Numbered from the stretch's first letter, positions 1-5,582 are shown. The stretch is 7,662 nt of DNA from DASPFV01 sp035620975 (GCA_035620975.1 DASPFV010000004.1:1-7662), one strand, 5' to 3'. Notes: generated by a model not told the origin, from the letters alone. Numbers and translations: made by a program.

Positions 1-7
1 CTTCCAT
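1..7 (-). CDS. Start of a further minus-strand gene, cut by the left edge
   Basis: Only ATG GAA plus one base is inside the window, so no product can be named. The start is suggested by a purine-rich Shine-Dalgarno stretch on the minus strand (AAAGGGGA, bases 13-20) five bases upstream of the ATG. It is in line with the minus-strand genes at 28-105 and 137-358 and probably belongs to the same transcription unit. Confidence 0.4.
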
Positions 8-27
8 AGCCGTCCCCTTTCCCTCCG

Positions 28-105
28 TTAGCGCGAGTGGTTGTCCTCGATGGCGTGCAACGCGCGCTTCGGCTGCTCGGCGTACTCCTGCGGGTCCTTC
101 TTCAC
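28..105 (-). CDS. 25-codon micro-ORF or degraded gene end, unknown function
   Basis: From a GTG at 105 this frame reads VKKDPQEYAEQPKRAL and ends SR at a TAA, giving about 25 residues; it is charged and hydrophilic with no membrane segment. The 24 sense codons after the GTG all end in G or C, while their second positions are A/T-rich, which is the profile of real coding DNA in this window. An in-frame TAG at 131-133 closes the frame upstream and no ATG is available. No good Shine-Dalgarno site precedes the GTG. It lies 31 bases downstream of the SHOCT gene and just ahead of the gene at the left edge. It could be a genuine small protein or the surviving C-terminus of a frameshifted gene. I recognise no family. 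Confidence 0.35.
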   Translation of the reverse strand: MKKDPQEYAEQPKRALHAIEDNHSR

Positions 106-136
106 CGCCGCAACCGCCCCCGAGTCCCTCTAGCTT

Positions 137-358
137 CTATTGGCGAAGGTCCGTGAGCCTGCGCTCGTATTCCTCCCGGTCGACCTCGCCGCGCGCGTAG
201 CGGCGCTTGAGGATCGTTTCCGGTGAGTCCTCTCCGCGTGGTGGCGACGGCGATCCGGCTGCCCGAGCAACTGCCCAAACGAGGAGCACCAGCAGGCCGA
301 GCCCTACAATCCACCAGAGCCACATCCAACCCATGTGAGCGCCGTATCCTGTCCACAT
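137..358 (-). CDS. Small SHOCT-domain membrane protein (73 aa)
   Basis: The predicted 73-residue protein starts MWTGYGAHMGWMWLWW, continues into one hydrophobic transmembrane segment (about residues 11-33), a short Gly/Ser/Pro linker, and a C-terminal SHOCT motif (about 45-72, with ILKRRYARGEVDREEYERRL). SHOCT is a short helical module found at the ends of many small bacterial membrane proteins and is thought to mediate oligomerisation; its exact role is unknown. The frame is open further upstream, to an ATG at 415, but the start at 358 is chosen because GAAGGAG lies just ahead of it and the extension has no domain character. The Met/Trp/His-rich N-terminus could touch metal ions, which is speculation. 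It follows treT-YHS by 114 bp on the same strand. SHOCT proteins of this size are common next to copper and heavy-metal resistance genes. Confidence 0.85.
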   Translation of the reverse strand: MWTGYGAHMGWMWLWWIVGLGLLVLLVWAVARAAGSPSPPRGEDSPETILKRRYARGEVDREEYERRLTDLRQ

Positions 359-363
359 GTCGT

Positions 364-370
364 CTCCTTC
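364..370 (-). promoter_or_regulatory. Ribosome binding site fixing the SHOCT gene start
   Basis: The minus strand reads GAAGGAG, then five bases, then the ATG at 358. It selects the 73-residue start over the 92-residue reading from 415. Confidence 0.75.
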
Positions 371-472
371 GCACGTGTGATCGACAGCGGGTTTCCGAAC
401 GCAACGAGGAATCAACCGCCTAAGCCATGGCGACGAAGGTGGATCGCCACGGCCCGCGTGGACTTCCGGCCG

Positions 473-1885
473 TCAGACGGTGTGGGGTCGCGCCACGTAA
501 TGGGCCGGATCGCGCAGGAACTGCTCCCGGCAGGCGTCCGAGCAGAAGCGATACGTTGCCTCTGCAAAGCGCGCCTCCGGCGCAGCCCCGTCCGCGCTGA
601 CCGACATGCCACACACGGGGTCGCGGTGCTCCAAGGGGACGATTGGCCGGCCTGCCGCCAGCTCCTGCATCAGTTCCAGTTCGTTCAGTAGCAATCGCGG
701 CAGCAGAAAGTGCTCGCGCACGCGCTCGCGACCCTTGCGTGCCAGATCGCGCGCGTGCTCGGGGTTCCTGAGGAGCGCGACGACCGCCTTCGCGCACTCC
801 TCGACGGTTTGCACGAGCACGCCCCCGGCACCATCGGCCATCTGTAACGGGATCCCGCCCGAGTTCCCCGCGACGACCGGCGTGTCTTTCCAGAGCGCCT
901 CCGATACGACCAATCCAAAACCCTCTCGGATCGACTTCTGGACAGCGACCTGCGAGAGGCGCTGAAACGCATTGACCTCGATGTTGCCCACACCGGTCAG
1001 GTTGGTGAAGACATGGATGCCCGGATCGGATTGCGACGCATCTCGCACTTGTCGGTAGACATCCCAGCCTTCCGGATCATCAAGCGCCATCGACCCCACC
1101 AGTGCCAACTGCAGTGCGGGCACCTCCGCACGCGCGAGCCGATAGGCGGCGATGACGCCGAGCGGATCCTTCCACGGGTCGAAGCGCGACACCTGCGTGA
1201 TCAGCGGGCGGTCGAGCTCGACACCAATCCACTCGAGCACGCCGCGCGCCGTGGCATCGGCGAGCGGCATGTTCTTGGGGCTCAGCGGATCGATGGCCGG
1301 TGGCATGATCTCGACGCGCGCGATAGGGAAGTTCGGCGGAACGAACGCCTCCATGGTGAACACGGCCGCATCGAACGGCTCGAGATAGTCGTGGAGGAAC
1401 GCCCACACGCTCGGATTCGGCTGCGACGTGTCGATGTGGCACCGCCAGAACCACCGGGCGTTGCCTTTTCCGCGGAGTGACAGAATGCCCGCCGGCTGCG
1501 GATCGTGAAGGAAGACGAAGTCGTATTCTTCCTGCAGCAGCTCGGCATTGCGTCGCGACGTGCCGAGGTAGGCCTCGCGCTCGGTCTCGGTCAGGCCGTC
1601 GGCGGCCCCCTGCAGGCCGTTGTGGATCTTCTTCGTCACCTGGAAGAAGCGATCGTCGCCGCGGATGATCTTCCAGTGTGCAATCAGTCCCAGGTCGTTG
1701 AGGATCGGCACCCCCGAGCGCAGCAGCTCCGACACGCCGCCGCCGTACGGGGTGGCATTGACATGAAGCACCCGGGCACCTCGAAGATCTTCCGCGTGTC
1801 GCACGAGATCATCGAGCACGGCGTCCGGCGCGACGCCTCGATACGCGCTCAGCGAACGCGGGCCGATATCGACGAGCTCGAGCAT
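473..1885 (-). CDS. treT: Trehalose synthase (TreT-type GT4 glycosyltransferase) with C-terminal YHS domain
   Basis: Residues 1-410 match the retaining GT-B trehalose glycosyltransferases (TreT), which join an NDP-glucose and glucose to give trehalose in the cytoplasm. Visible landmarks are ARVLHVNATPYGGGVSELL (37-55, N-terminal glycine loop), HDPQ (127-130), WRCHID (147-152), SRFDPWKD (233-240, with the Arg/Lys expected to grip the nucleotide phosphates) and the GT4 EX7E motif EGFGLVVSE (321-329). TreT proteins are usually a little over 400 residues. This one carries about 50 extra: a YHS domain at 422-463 with DPVCGM (Cys425, Met427) and FCSDAC (Cys448, Cys452), typical of copper-ATPase and metal-trafficking proteins. 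The reading frame is continuous, so the fusion is not a frame artefact. The ATG at 1885 is preceded by GGGAAG. The holin-like gene lies 48 bp upstream in the same direction. Substrate choice (ADP-, UDP- or GDP-glucose) cannot be read from the sequence, and a related glycosyltransferase role is possible. Confidence 0.9.
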   Translation of the reverse strand: MLELVDIGPRSLSAYRGVAPDAVLDDLVRHAEDLRGARVLHVNATPYGGGVSELLRSGVPILNDLGLIAHWKIIRGDDRFFQVTKKIHNGLQGAADGLTETEREAYLGTSRRNAELLQEEYDFVFLHDPQPAGILSLRGKGNARWFWRCHIDTSQPNPSVWAFLHDYLEPFDAAVFTMEAFVPPNFPIARVEIMPPAIDPLSPKNMPLADATARGVLEWIGVELDRPLITQVSRFDPWKDPLGVIAAYRLARAEVPALQLALVGSMALDDPEGWDVYRQVRDASQSDPGIHVFTNLTGVGNIEVNAFQRLSQVAVQKSIREGFGLVVSEALWKDTPVVAGNSGGIPLQMADGAGGVLVQTVEECAKAVVALLRNPEHARDLARKGRERVREHFLLPRLLLNELELMQELAAGRPIVPLEHRDPVCGMSVSADGAAPEARFAEATYRFCSDACREQFLRDPAHYVARPHTV

Positions 1886-1933
1886 CGCAGTCTTCCCAAC
1901 ATCACGGAACGACGAGCTGAATGGGCCTTGCGC

Positions 1934-2212
1934 TCACCGCGCGGGTGATGACCTCCATCCCGCGGCAAACGCGTTGTACAACCACCCGAAGAGCAGACCG
2001 CAGATTGCGCCATCCACCGCAGCGTACGCTGTCCCGACGAACACGTCGCCGAACGTGCGCGACGCGTGAAATCCCGGGTACACCGAGGTCATGACCTGCA
2101 GGAAGCCGACTCCGTACGAGGCAGACGCCAGATTCACGAGGCCTACGAAGAGCACGCCGCCGCCCCAAAGGAGTGCTGCCGTGATCATCAGCGCGCGTAT
2201 CGAGAGTTTCAT
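1934..2212 (-). CDS. Small two-helix membrane protein, holin-like family
   Basis: The 92-residue protein begins MKLSIRALMITAALLWGGG. It has two hydrophobic helices, about 8-28 and 54-79, separated by a short polar segment with VYPGFHASRTFG, and ends in a Trp/Arg/Ser tail. The pattern YPG..AS..G followed by DGAICGLLFGWLYN resembles, from memory, a family of chromosomal small membrane proteins often annotated as 'bacteriophage holin', although no phage genes are near here. A lytic role is therefore unlikely and the true function is unknown. The ATG at 2212 has a strong AGGAGAAG site six bases upstream. A sigma-54-type promoter candidate lies at 2266-2281, predicting a leader of about 43 nt. It is probably the first gene of an operon with treT-YHS. 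Confidence 0.8.
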   Translation of the reverse strand: MKLSIRALMITAALLWGGGVLFVGLVNLASASYGVGFLQVMTSVYPGFHASRTFGDVFVGTAYAAVDGAICGLLFGWLYNAFAAGWRSSPAR

Positions 2213-2265
2213 CGTGACTTCTCCTCATTCAAGCCCTGGACGCTCGTCCGTCCTGCATCTCCGCG

Positions 2266-2281
2266 GGCAAGATGAGTGCCC
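2266..2281 (-). promoter_or_regulatory. Sigma-54 (-24/-12) promoter of the holin-like/treT-YHS operon
   Basis: The minus strand reads GGGCACTCATCTTGCC. Against the consensus TGGCAC-R-N4-TTGC-W it matches GGCAC and TTGC at the exact required spacing (GG and GC ten bases apart); mismatches are at the outermost and purine positions. The -12 C is base 2267, so transcription should start near 2255, leaving about 43 nt to the ATG at 2212 with its ribosome site inside the transcript. A sigma-54-dependent activator gene lies immediately upstream. Confidence 0.7.
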
Positions 2282-2340
2282 GGGCGCACTCCTGACAGTC
2301 GGCCGTTTCACACGTCCCTGGTCGCCGCCGGCGCCGGTCC

Positions 2341-2346
2341 TGTCTG
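2341..2346 (+). promoter_or_regulatory. Second regulator half-site candidate (TGTCTG)
   Basis: TGTCTGATTTGCAG (2341-2354) is a degraded, oppositely oriented copy of the element at 2376-2387. The hexamer centres are about 41 bp apart, close to four helical turns, so two regulator dimers could bind on one face of the DNA. The match is partial. Confidence 0.35.
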
Positions 2347-2375
2347 ATTTGCAGCGGCCGCCGGTCCGATGTGGC

Positions 2376-2387
2376 TGAAAACAGACA
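2376..2387 (-). promoter_or_regulatory. Upstream activator (enhancer) site for the NtrC-type regulator, holin-like/treT side
   Basis: The minus strand reads TGTCTGTTTTCA, identical to the element at 5157-5168. It points toward the promoter at 2266-2281 and lies 95 bp upstream of the -24 GG, a usual enhancer distance for sigma-54 activators. The identity extends loosely outward: C(A/G)TG(C/T) precedes the core in both copies. Confidence 0.55.
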
Positions 2388-2568
2388 GCATGGCGCAACA
2401 GGCCTGACGCTGGTTGTCACATCGCCCGGAACCGCCATCGAGATCGGGCGCGTGGCCGGTCTCGACGGCGGCAACGGGTGCGATGACGCTCGAGCGGGTA
2501 GAAGCCGAACGTTCTCGAGTTCGCTGAGAGTTCTGCAGGCAGAGCAACCGAATGGAGACAGGTTCCGT

Positions 2569-3984
2569 CTATTGCTGGGCGCCGCTCTCTTCCGGCGCTG
2601 CCTCGGCAGGGGCCTTCTCGCGCTCGAGGGCGTATTTCTGCATGCGATAGAGGAGCGTGCTGCGGGTGACGTCGAGATACGCGGCGGCGCGCGTCTGATT
2701 CCAATCGTGTTTCTCCAGCGCGGTCAGGATCAACTCGCGCTCGACTTTCTCGAGCGAGATGCCCTCGTCCGGCAGCTCGATCCGCACGTTGCCGATGCGC
2801 TGCGCCGGTGTCCGCAGCCGATCCGGTAAGTCGTCCAGTCCGATCACCCCGTCTTTGTCCAGCACCAGCGCCCGTTCGACGACGTTCTCCAGTTCGCGGA
2901 TGTTGCCGGGCCAGGAGTAGAGGTTGAATGCGGAGTAGACGTCCTTCTGGATGGCGGGCCTCGCGTGCCCCAGGCGCTGCGCGTGCTTCTCGAGGAAGGC
3001 ATCCACCAGCAGCGGAATATCGTCCACGCGCTCGCGCAGCGGCGGCATCCGGATCGAGACCACGGCCAGTCGATAGTACAGGTCCTCGCGAAACGTGCCG
3101 CCGGCGATCATCTTCTCGAGGTCGCGATTCGTCGCGGCCAGGACGCGGACGTCGACCTTGATCGGCCGCGTCTCCCCAACCTTGTCGATCTCGCGCTCCT
3201 GCAGCACCCGCAACAGCTTGACTTGAAGGAGCGGCGCCAGCTCGCCAATCTCGTCGAGAAACACGGTGCCGCCGTGCGCCATTTCGAACTTGCCTCGCTT
3301 GTCGGCCACTGCGCCCGTGAACGAACCGCGACGATGTCCAAAGAGTTCGGATTCGAGGAGTTGCTCGGGAATCGCCGCGCAGTTGACCGTTACGAACGCG
3401 CCTCGGGCGCGCCCGCTGTTGAAATGAATGGCCCTCGCGAGCAGCTCCTTTCCCGTACCGCTTTCGCCGACCAGCAGCACCGTCGTGTCGGTCTGCGCCA
3501 CGCGTGAGGCGGTGTCGCTGACCGCGCGCATGGCGCGCGAGCCTGCGATCATGTTGGCGAACGAAAAACGCTCGCTGACGACCTCCCGGAGCTGACGGTT
3601 CTCACTTCGCAGCTCCGCGACCTCCAGCGCTTTGCGGACGGAGGCGCGAAGCTGATCCCGGGAGAACGGCTTCGTGAGGTAGTCGAACGCGCCGAGCCGC
3701 ATCGCCTCGACGGCCGAATCAATCGTGCCGAATGCCGTCAGCATGATGACCGGCAGCTCAGGCTGCATCGCCTTGAGCCGCGCGAGCAGCTCGATGCCCT
3801 CAATCCCAGGCATGCGGATGTCCGTGAGCACGACATCGACGGCCTCGCGCTGATACGCCTCGAGGCCGCTCGGGCCGTCGGCGGCGGTGATCACCCGGTA
3901 GCCTTCTTCCATCAGGTTGTATTCGACGACTCGCCTGAGGGAGTCGTCGTCGTCGATCGCGAGAATCGTTCTTGGGCGGGTCAT
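2569..3984 (-). CDS. Sigma-54-dependent response regulator, NtrC/ZraR type (471 aa)
   Basis: This cytoplasmic activator is phosphorylated by its partner kinase and uses ATP to open sigma-54 RNA polymerase promoters. Receiver domain (about 5-120): acidic cluster Asp11-14, phospho-acceptor Asp55 in LTDIRMPG, Thr83 and Lys105 (LTKPF). Sigma-54 AAA+ domain (about 143-375): Walker A GESGTGKE (173-180), the sigma-54 contact loop as GSFTGA (220-225, Ser for the usual Ala), Walker B VFLDE (241-245), AATNRDL and YYRLAV. C-terminal Fis-type helix-turn-helix (about 415-452) with TRAAAYLDVTRSTLLYRM. All key residues are present, so it should be active. The frame is open far upstream, but the ATG at 3984 is chosen: it overlaps the kinase stop as ATGA and starts a canonical receiver. 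Length fits the family. It is likely to act on the two sigma-54 promoter candidates flanking this gene pair. Confidence 0.95.
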   Translation of the reverse strand: MTRPRTILAIDDDDSLRRVVEYNLMEEGYRVITAADGPSGLEAYQREAVDVVLTDIRMPGIEGIELLARLKAMQPELPVIMLTAFGTIDSAVEAMRLGAFDYLTKPFSRDQLRASVRKALEVAELRSENRQLREVVSERFSFANMIAGSRAMRAVSDTASRVAQTDTTVLLVGESGTGKELLARAIHFNSGRARGAFVTVNCAAIPEQLLESELFGHRRGSFTGAVADKRGKFEMAHGGTVFLDEIGELAPLLQVKLLRVLQEREIDKVGETRPIKVDVRVLAATNRDLEKMIAGGTFREDLYYRLAVVSIRMPPLRERVDDIPLLVDAFLEKHAQRLGHARPAIQKDVYSAFNLYSWPGNIRELENVVERALVLDKDGVIGLDDLPDRLRTPAQRIGNVRIELPDEGISLEKVERELILTALEKHDWNQTRAAAYLDVTRSTLLYRMQKYALEREKAPAEAAPEESGAQQ

Positions 3985-5117
3985 ACGGTGGCTCCGGTAC
4001 TCTCGTGCGCTGGCTCCCGAAGTGAACCGGCGAGCGGCAGCCGGATGCGGACGATGGTGCCGCCTCCGGCGTTCGGCCTGGCGTCGATCTCGCCGCCGTG
4101 CGCCGCGACGATCCGCGAGGAAATCGCGAGGCCGAGGCCGGTCCCCTTGTCCTTCGTCGTGAAGAACGGCTCGAAGATGCGCGGCAGGTGCTCCGGGGCG
4201 ATGCCGGAGCCTTCGTCGATCACCTCGATGACGTTCCATGCTGAATCGGTCGTTTCGCGGACGCGCACGTGGGCCCCTGGGGGGCTCGCGTCGATCGCAT
4301 TGGAAACGACGTTCATGAGCACCTCTTGCATCTGGCCCGGATCAACGCGGACGGCGGGATTAGGAGCCGGCCGCTCGATCTCGAGTACGATGCCGCGGCT
4401 CTCGGCCTTCGGATGGAGCAGCGCCGCTCCGTGTTCGATGAGCTCGCCGAGCGTGGCGTCCCGCAGATCCGGGCGCCGCGGCCGCGCGTAGGACAGGAAG
4501 TCGCTCACGAGGCGATCCAGTCGATTAAGCTCCTTTCCGCCGAGCTCCGCAAACTCGGCTTCCGGGGTGCCGGCCGCCACGCGGCTCGAAATGATCTCGA
4601 GCGCACCTTTCACGCCCGCCAGCGGCGTGCGGATCTCATGGGCAAGCCCGGCGGCGACCTCGCCCAGCACCGACAGCCGTTCAGCCCGCCGCAGGTGCTC
4701 CTGTGACTCCCGCAGGTCGCCGAGCGCCGTTTCCAGCGATTCGGCGGCACGGCGGTAGCGTAAGGTCAGACGCTGTTGCCCCTCCGCGAGCAGCCCTACG
4801 AGCAACCCGGCGACGTAGAACATCGCCACTTCCACGTACTGGCTTCGTGCGTACGCGGGGTTGCCCGCCCACGCGGTGTAGATGTGCGGAATGTATGCAA
4901 GGGACGTCACCAGCGCTGCCAGCACCCCGCCACGCACGCCGTACCAGTACGCCGCGATGATGATCGGCGCGTAGTAGAGCCGCTGATAGACGCCGTGCCA
5001 GATTGCGTACCGCGGGTCGGTGACGTAATGCAGGGCTGAAATGGTGACAATGCCCACTCCCAGAGCGAGCAATTGAAACGCCCTCGCCGTCGATCGCGCG
5101 TCACCGGCGTTCCGCAT
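3981..5117 (-). CDS. Membrane sensor histidine kinase, partner of the sigma-54 regulator (378 aa)
   Basis: The N-terminal 112 residues are hydrophobic, with about four membrane helices (near 13-31, 45-62, 64-80 and 96-112) and only short loops, so there is no large periplasmic sensor domain. A charged, probably coiled-coil linker (113-150) leads to the dimerisation/phospho-acceptor helix with AGLAHEIRTPLAGVKGALE (His160). The ATP-binding domain shows the N box (QEVLMNVVSNAIDA, Asn269/Asn273), G1 box DEGSG (301-305), F box EPFFTT (316-321) and G2 box GTGLGL (325-330). It is a complete kinase of the class that pairs with NtrC-family regulators. The 4-nt overlap with the regulator gene implies translational coupling. 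The ATG at 5117 has only a distant AAGGTGG ahead of it, so its start is less secure than its neighbours'. The signal is unknown; the adjacent efflux genes suggest metal or envelope stress. Confidence 0.93.
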   Translation of the reverse strand: MRNAGDARSTARAFQLLALGVGIVTISALHYVTDPRYAIWHGVYQRLYYAPIIIAAYWYGVRGGVLAALVTSLAYIPHIYTAWAGNPAYARSQYVEVAMFYVAGLLVGLLAEGQQRLTLRYRRAAESLETALGDLRESQEHLRRAERLSVLGEVAAGLAHEIRTPLAGVKGALEIISSRVAAGTPEAEFAELGGKELNRLDRLVSDFLSYARPRRPDLRDATLGELIEHGAALLHPKAESRGIVLEIERPAPNPAVRVDPGQMQEVLMNVVSNAIDASPPGAHVRVRETTDSAWNVIEVIDEGSGIAPEHLPRIFEPFFTTKDKGTGLGLAISSRIVAAHGGEIDARPNAGGGTIVRIRLPLAGSLREPAHESTGATV

Positions 5118-5156
5118 CGAACGGATCGTACCACCTTGGGGCCGCCTGTCCCGTGT

Positions 5157-5173
5157 TGTCTGTTTTCAAACAG
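5157..5173 (+). promoter_or_regulatory. Upstream activator site for the NtrC-type regulator, efflux-operon side
   Basis: TGTCTGTTTTCA (5157-5168) repeats the 2376-2387 element exactly. Here it is also part of a dyad, CTGTTT-TC-AAACAG (5160-5173, perfect 6-bp arms), the symmetry expected for a dimeric Fis-type helix-turn-helix. It ends 98 bp before the -24 GG of the promoter candidate at 5266-5281. It sits 40-60 bp upstream of the divergent kinase start, so it could also affect kinase/regulator expression. Confidence 0.6.
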
Positions 5174-5189
5174 TGACCCCGGTCGCCAG

Positions 5190-5195
5190 TGTCTG
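5190..5195 (+). promoter_or_regulatory. Second TGTCTG half-site in the divergent promoter region
   Basis: A TGTCTG hexamer in the same orientation as the one at 5157-5162 lies 33 bp from it, about three helical turns. Only the hexamer and the following A-rich bases agree, so it is a weaker candidate for a second regulator dimer. Confidence 0.3.
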
Positions 5196-5265
5196 AGAAC
5201 GATCACGCTCGATCGCCCAGGGACTGGATCCGCTGGGAACTCCGGGTTTCTAACGTCGGGCATCA

Positions 5266-5281
5266 CGGTATTGCCCTTGCC
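5266..5281 (+). promoter_or_regulatory. Sigma-54 (-24/-12) promoter candidate of the Fis/tolC/cusB operon
   Basis: CGGTATTGCCCTTGCC has GG and TTGC at exact sigma-54 spacing but a weaker -24 element (GGTAT against GGCAC). Support comes from the enhancer-like element 98 bp upstream, nearly the same distance and the same orientation as at the other promoter. The predicted start of transcription is near 5292, only three bases before the GTG at 5295, which affects the choice of start for the first gene. Confidence 0.5.
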
Positions 5282-5294
5282 CTGACAAGGTCGC

Positions 5295-5582
5295 GTGAAG
5301 AGGCCCACGATCGGAACCACCCGCCGGCAGCGAGTGGCCGTACTGCCGCTCGAGACGGCCGACGGGACGACCGTCCTCCAGGTGCCGGACACCGGCGTCT
5401 GCATCGAGGCGCTCGAGCGTGCGCTGATCGTGTTCGCGCTGGCCCATACGGCTGGCAACCGCACGCGCGCGGCCAGGCTCCTGGGCCTGACGCGCAGCGC
5501 GCTGCTCTACCGGATGCGCAAACACGGCCTTGACGACCCCGAGCCACCGCCAGGTGAGCCGACATCAGAGGAGACGCTGTGA
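5295..5582 (+). CDS. Small stand-alone Fis-type DNA-binding protein
   Basis: The 95-residue frame from GTG 5295 has a low-complexity N-terminus, a Fis-type helix-turn-helix (about 37-78, with NRTRAARLLGLTRSALLYRM) and an acidic Pro/Glu tail. Residues 30-80 align without gaps to residues 404-454 of the neighbouring response regulator with 26 of 51 identical, so it looks like that regulator's DNA-binding domain without receiver or AAA+ parts. It should bind DNA, perhaps the same enhancer elements, but cannot activate sigma-54 polymerase by itself. GTG 5295 has AAGG six bases upstream, but if the promoter at 5266-5281 is real that site lies outside the mRNA. The next in-frame GTG at 5334 (residue 14) would then be the start and still keeps the whole domain. 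Its stop overlaps the start of the TolC gene as GTGA. Confidence 0.8.
   Translation: MKRPTIGTTRRQRVAVLPLETADGTTVLQVPDTGVCIEALERALIVFALAHTAGNRTRAARLLGLTRSALLYRMRKHGLDDPEPPPGEPTSEETL
5568..5573 (+). promoter_or_regulatory. Ribosome binding site for the TolC-family gene
   Basis: GAGGAG inside the 3' end of the Fis-type gene lies five bases before the GTG at 5579. It supports that GTG, which overlaps the preceding stop by four bases, over later starts. Confidence 0.7.

Larger units (their letters stand above)
2213..2568. other. 356-bp intergenic regulatory region between the response regulator and the holin-like/treT operon
   Basis: No convincing gene is found here; the short open frames in it lack domain character and a good ribosome site. 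It holds the sigma-54-type promoter at 2266-2281, the regulator-binding candidate at 2376-2387, and a second TGTCTG hexamer in the opposite orientation at 2341-2346. A perfect GC palindrome (CCGGCGCCGG, 2328-2337) lies between the promoter and the binding sites. I see no hairpin followed by a T-run to end the regulator transcript, so read-through from the kinase/regulator genes into the holin-like/treT operon is possible. Confidence 0.7.

Noticed and set aside
359..415. Longer start for the SHOCT gene at 415
   Set aside because: It adds 19 residues of unconvincing sequence; the GAAGGAG site at 364-370 marks the start at 358.
447..461. Hairpin CCACG-GCCCG-CGTGG just downstream of treT-YHS
   Set aside because: The stem is only 5 bp with no T-run on the minus strand, so a terminator call is not supported.
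1934..2212. Prophage remnant suggested by the holin-like protein
   Set aside because: There are no other phage genes, the two-helix family is widespread on chromosomes, and the gene has its own promoter within a metabolic/stress operon.
2328..2337. Perfect palindrome CCGGCGCCGG
   Set aside because: Short GC-only palindromes are frequent in DNA of this composition; no copy was seen at the other promoter, so no function is claimed.
2371..2829. Plus-strand open frame across the intergenic region and the regulator 3' end
   Set aside because: It runs antisense through the regulator's DNA-binding domain and shows no recognisable domain or ribosome site.
3985..4239. Upstream extension of the regulator frame to an ATG at 4239
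   Set aside because: The extension overlaps the kinase ATP-binding domain in another frame and is Arg-rich with no domain character. The ATG at 3984 starts a canonical receiver domain and overlaps the kinase stop.
5118..5137. TGGTACG just upstream of the kinase start as a possible sigma-54 -24 element
   Set aside because: The downstream element is off by one base and lacks GC, and transcription would begin inside the gene.
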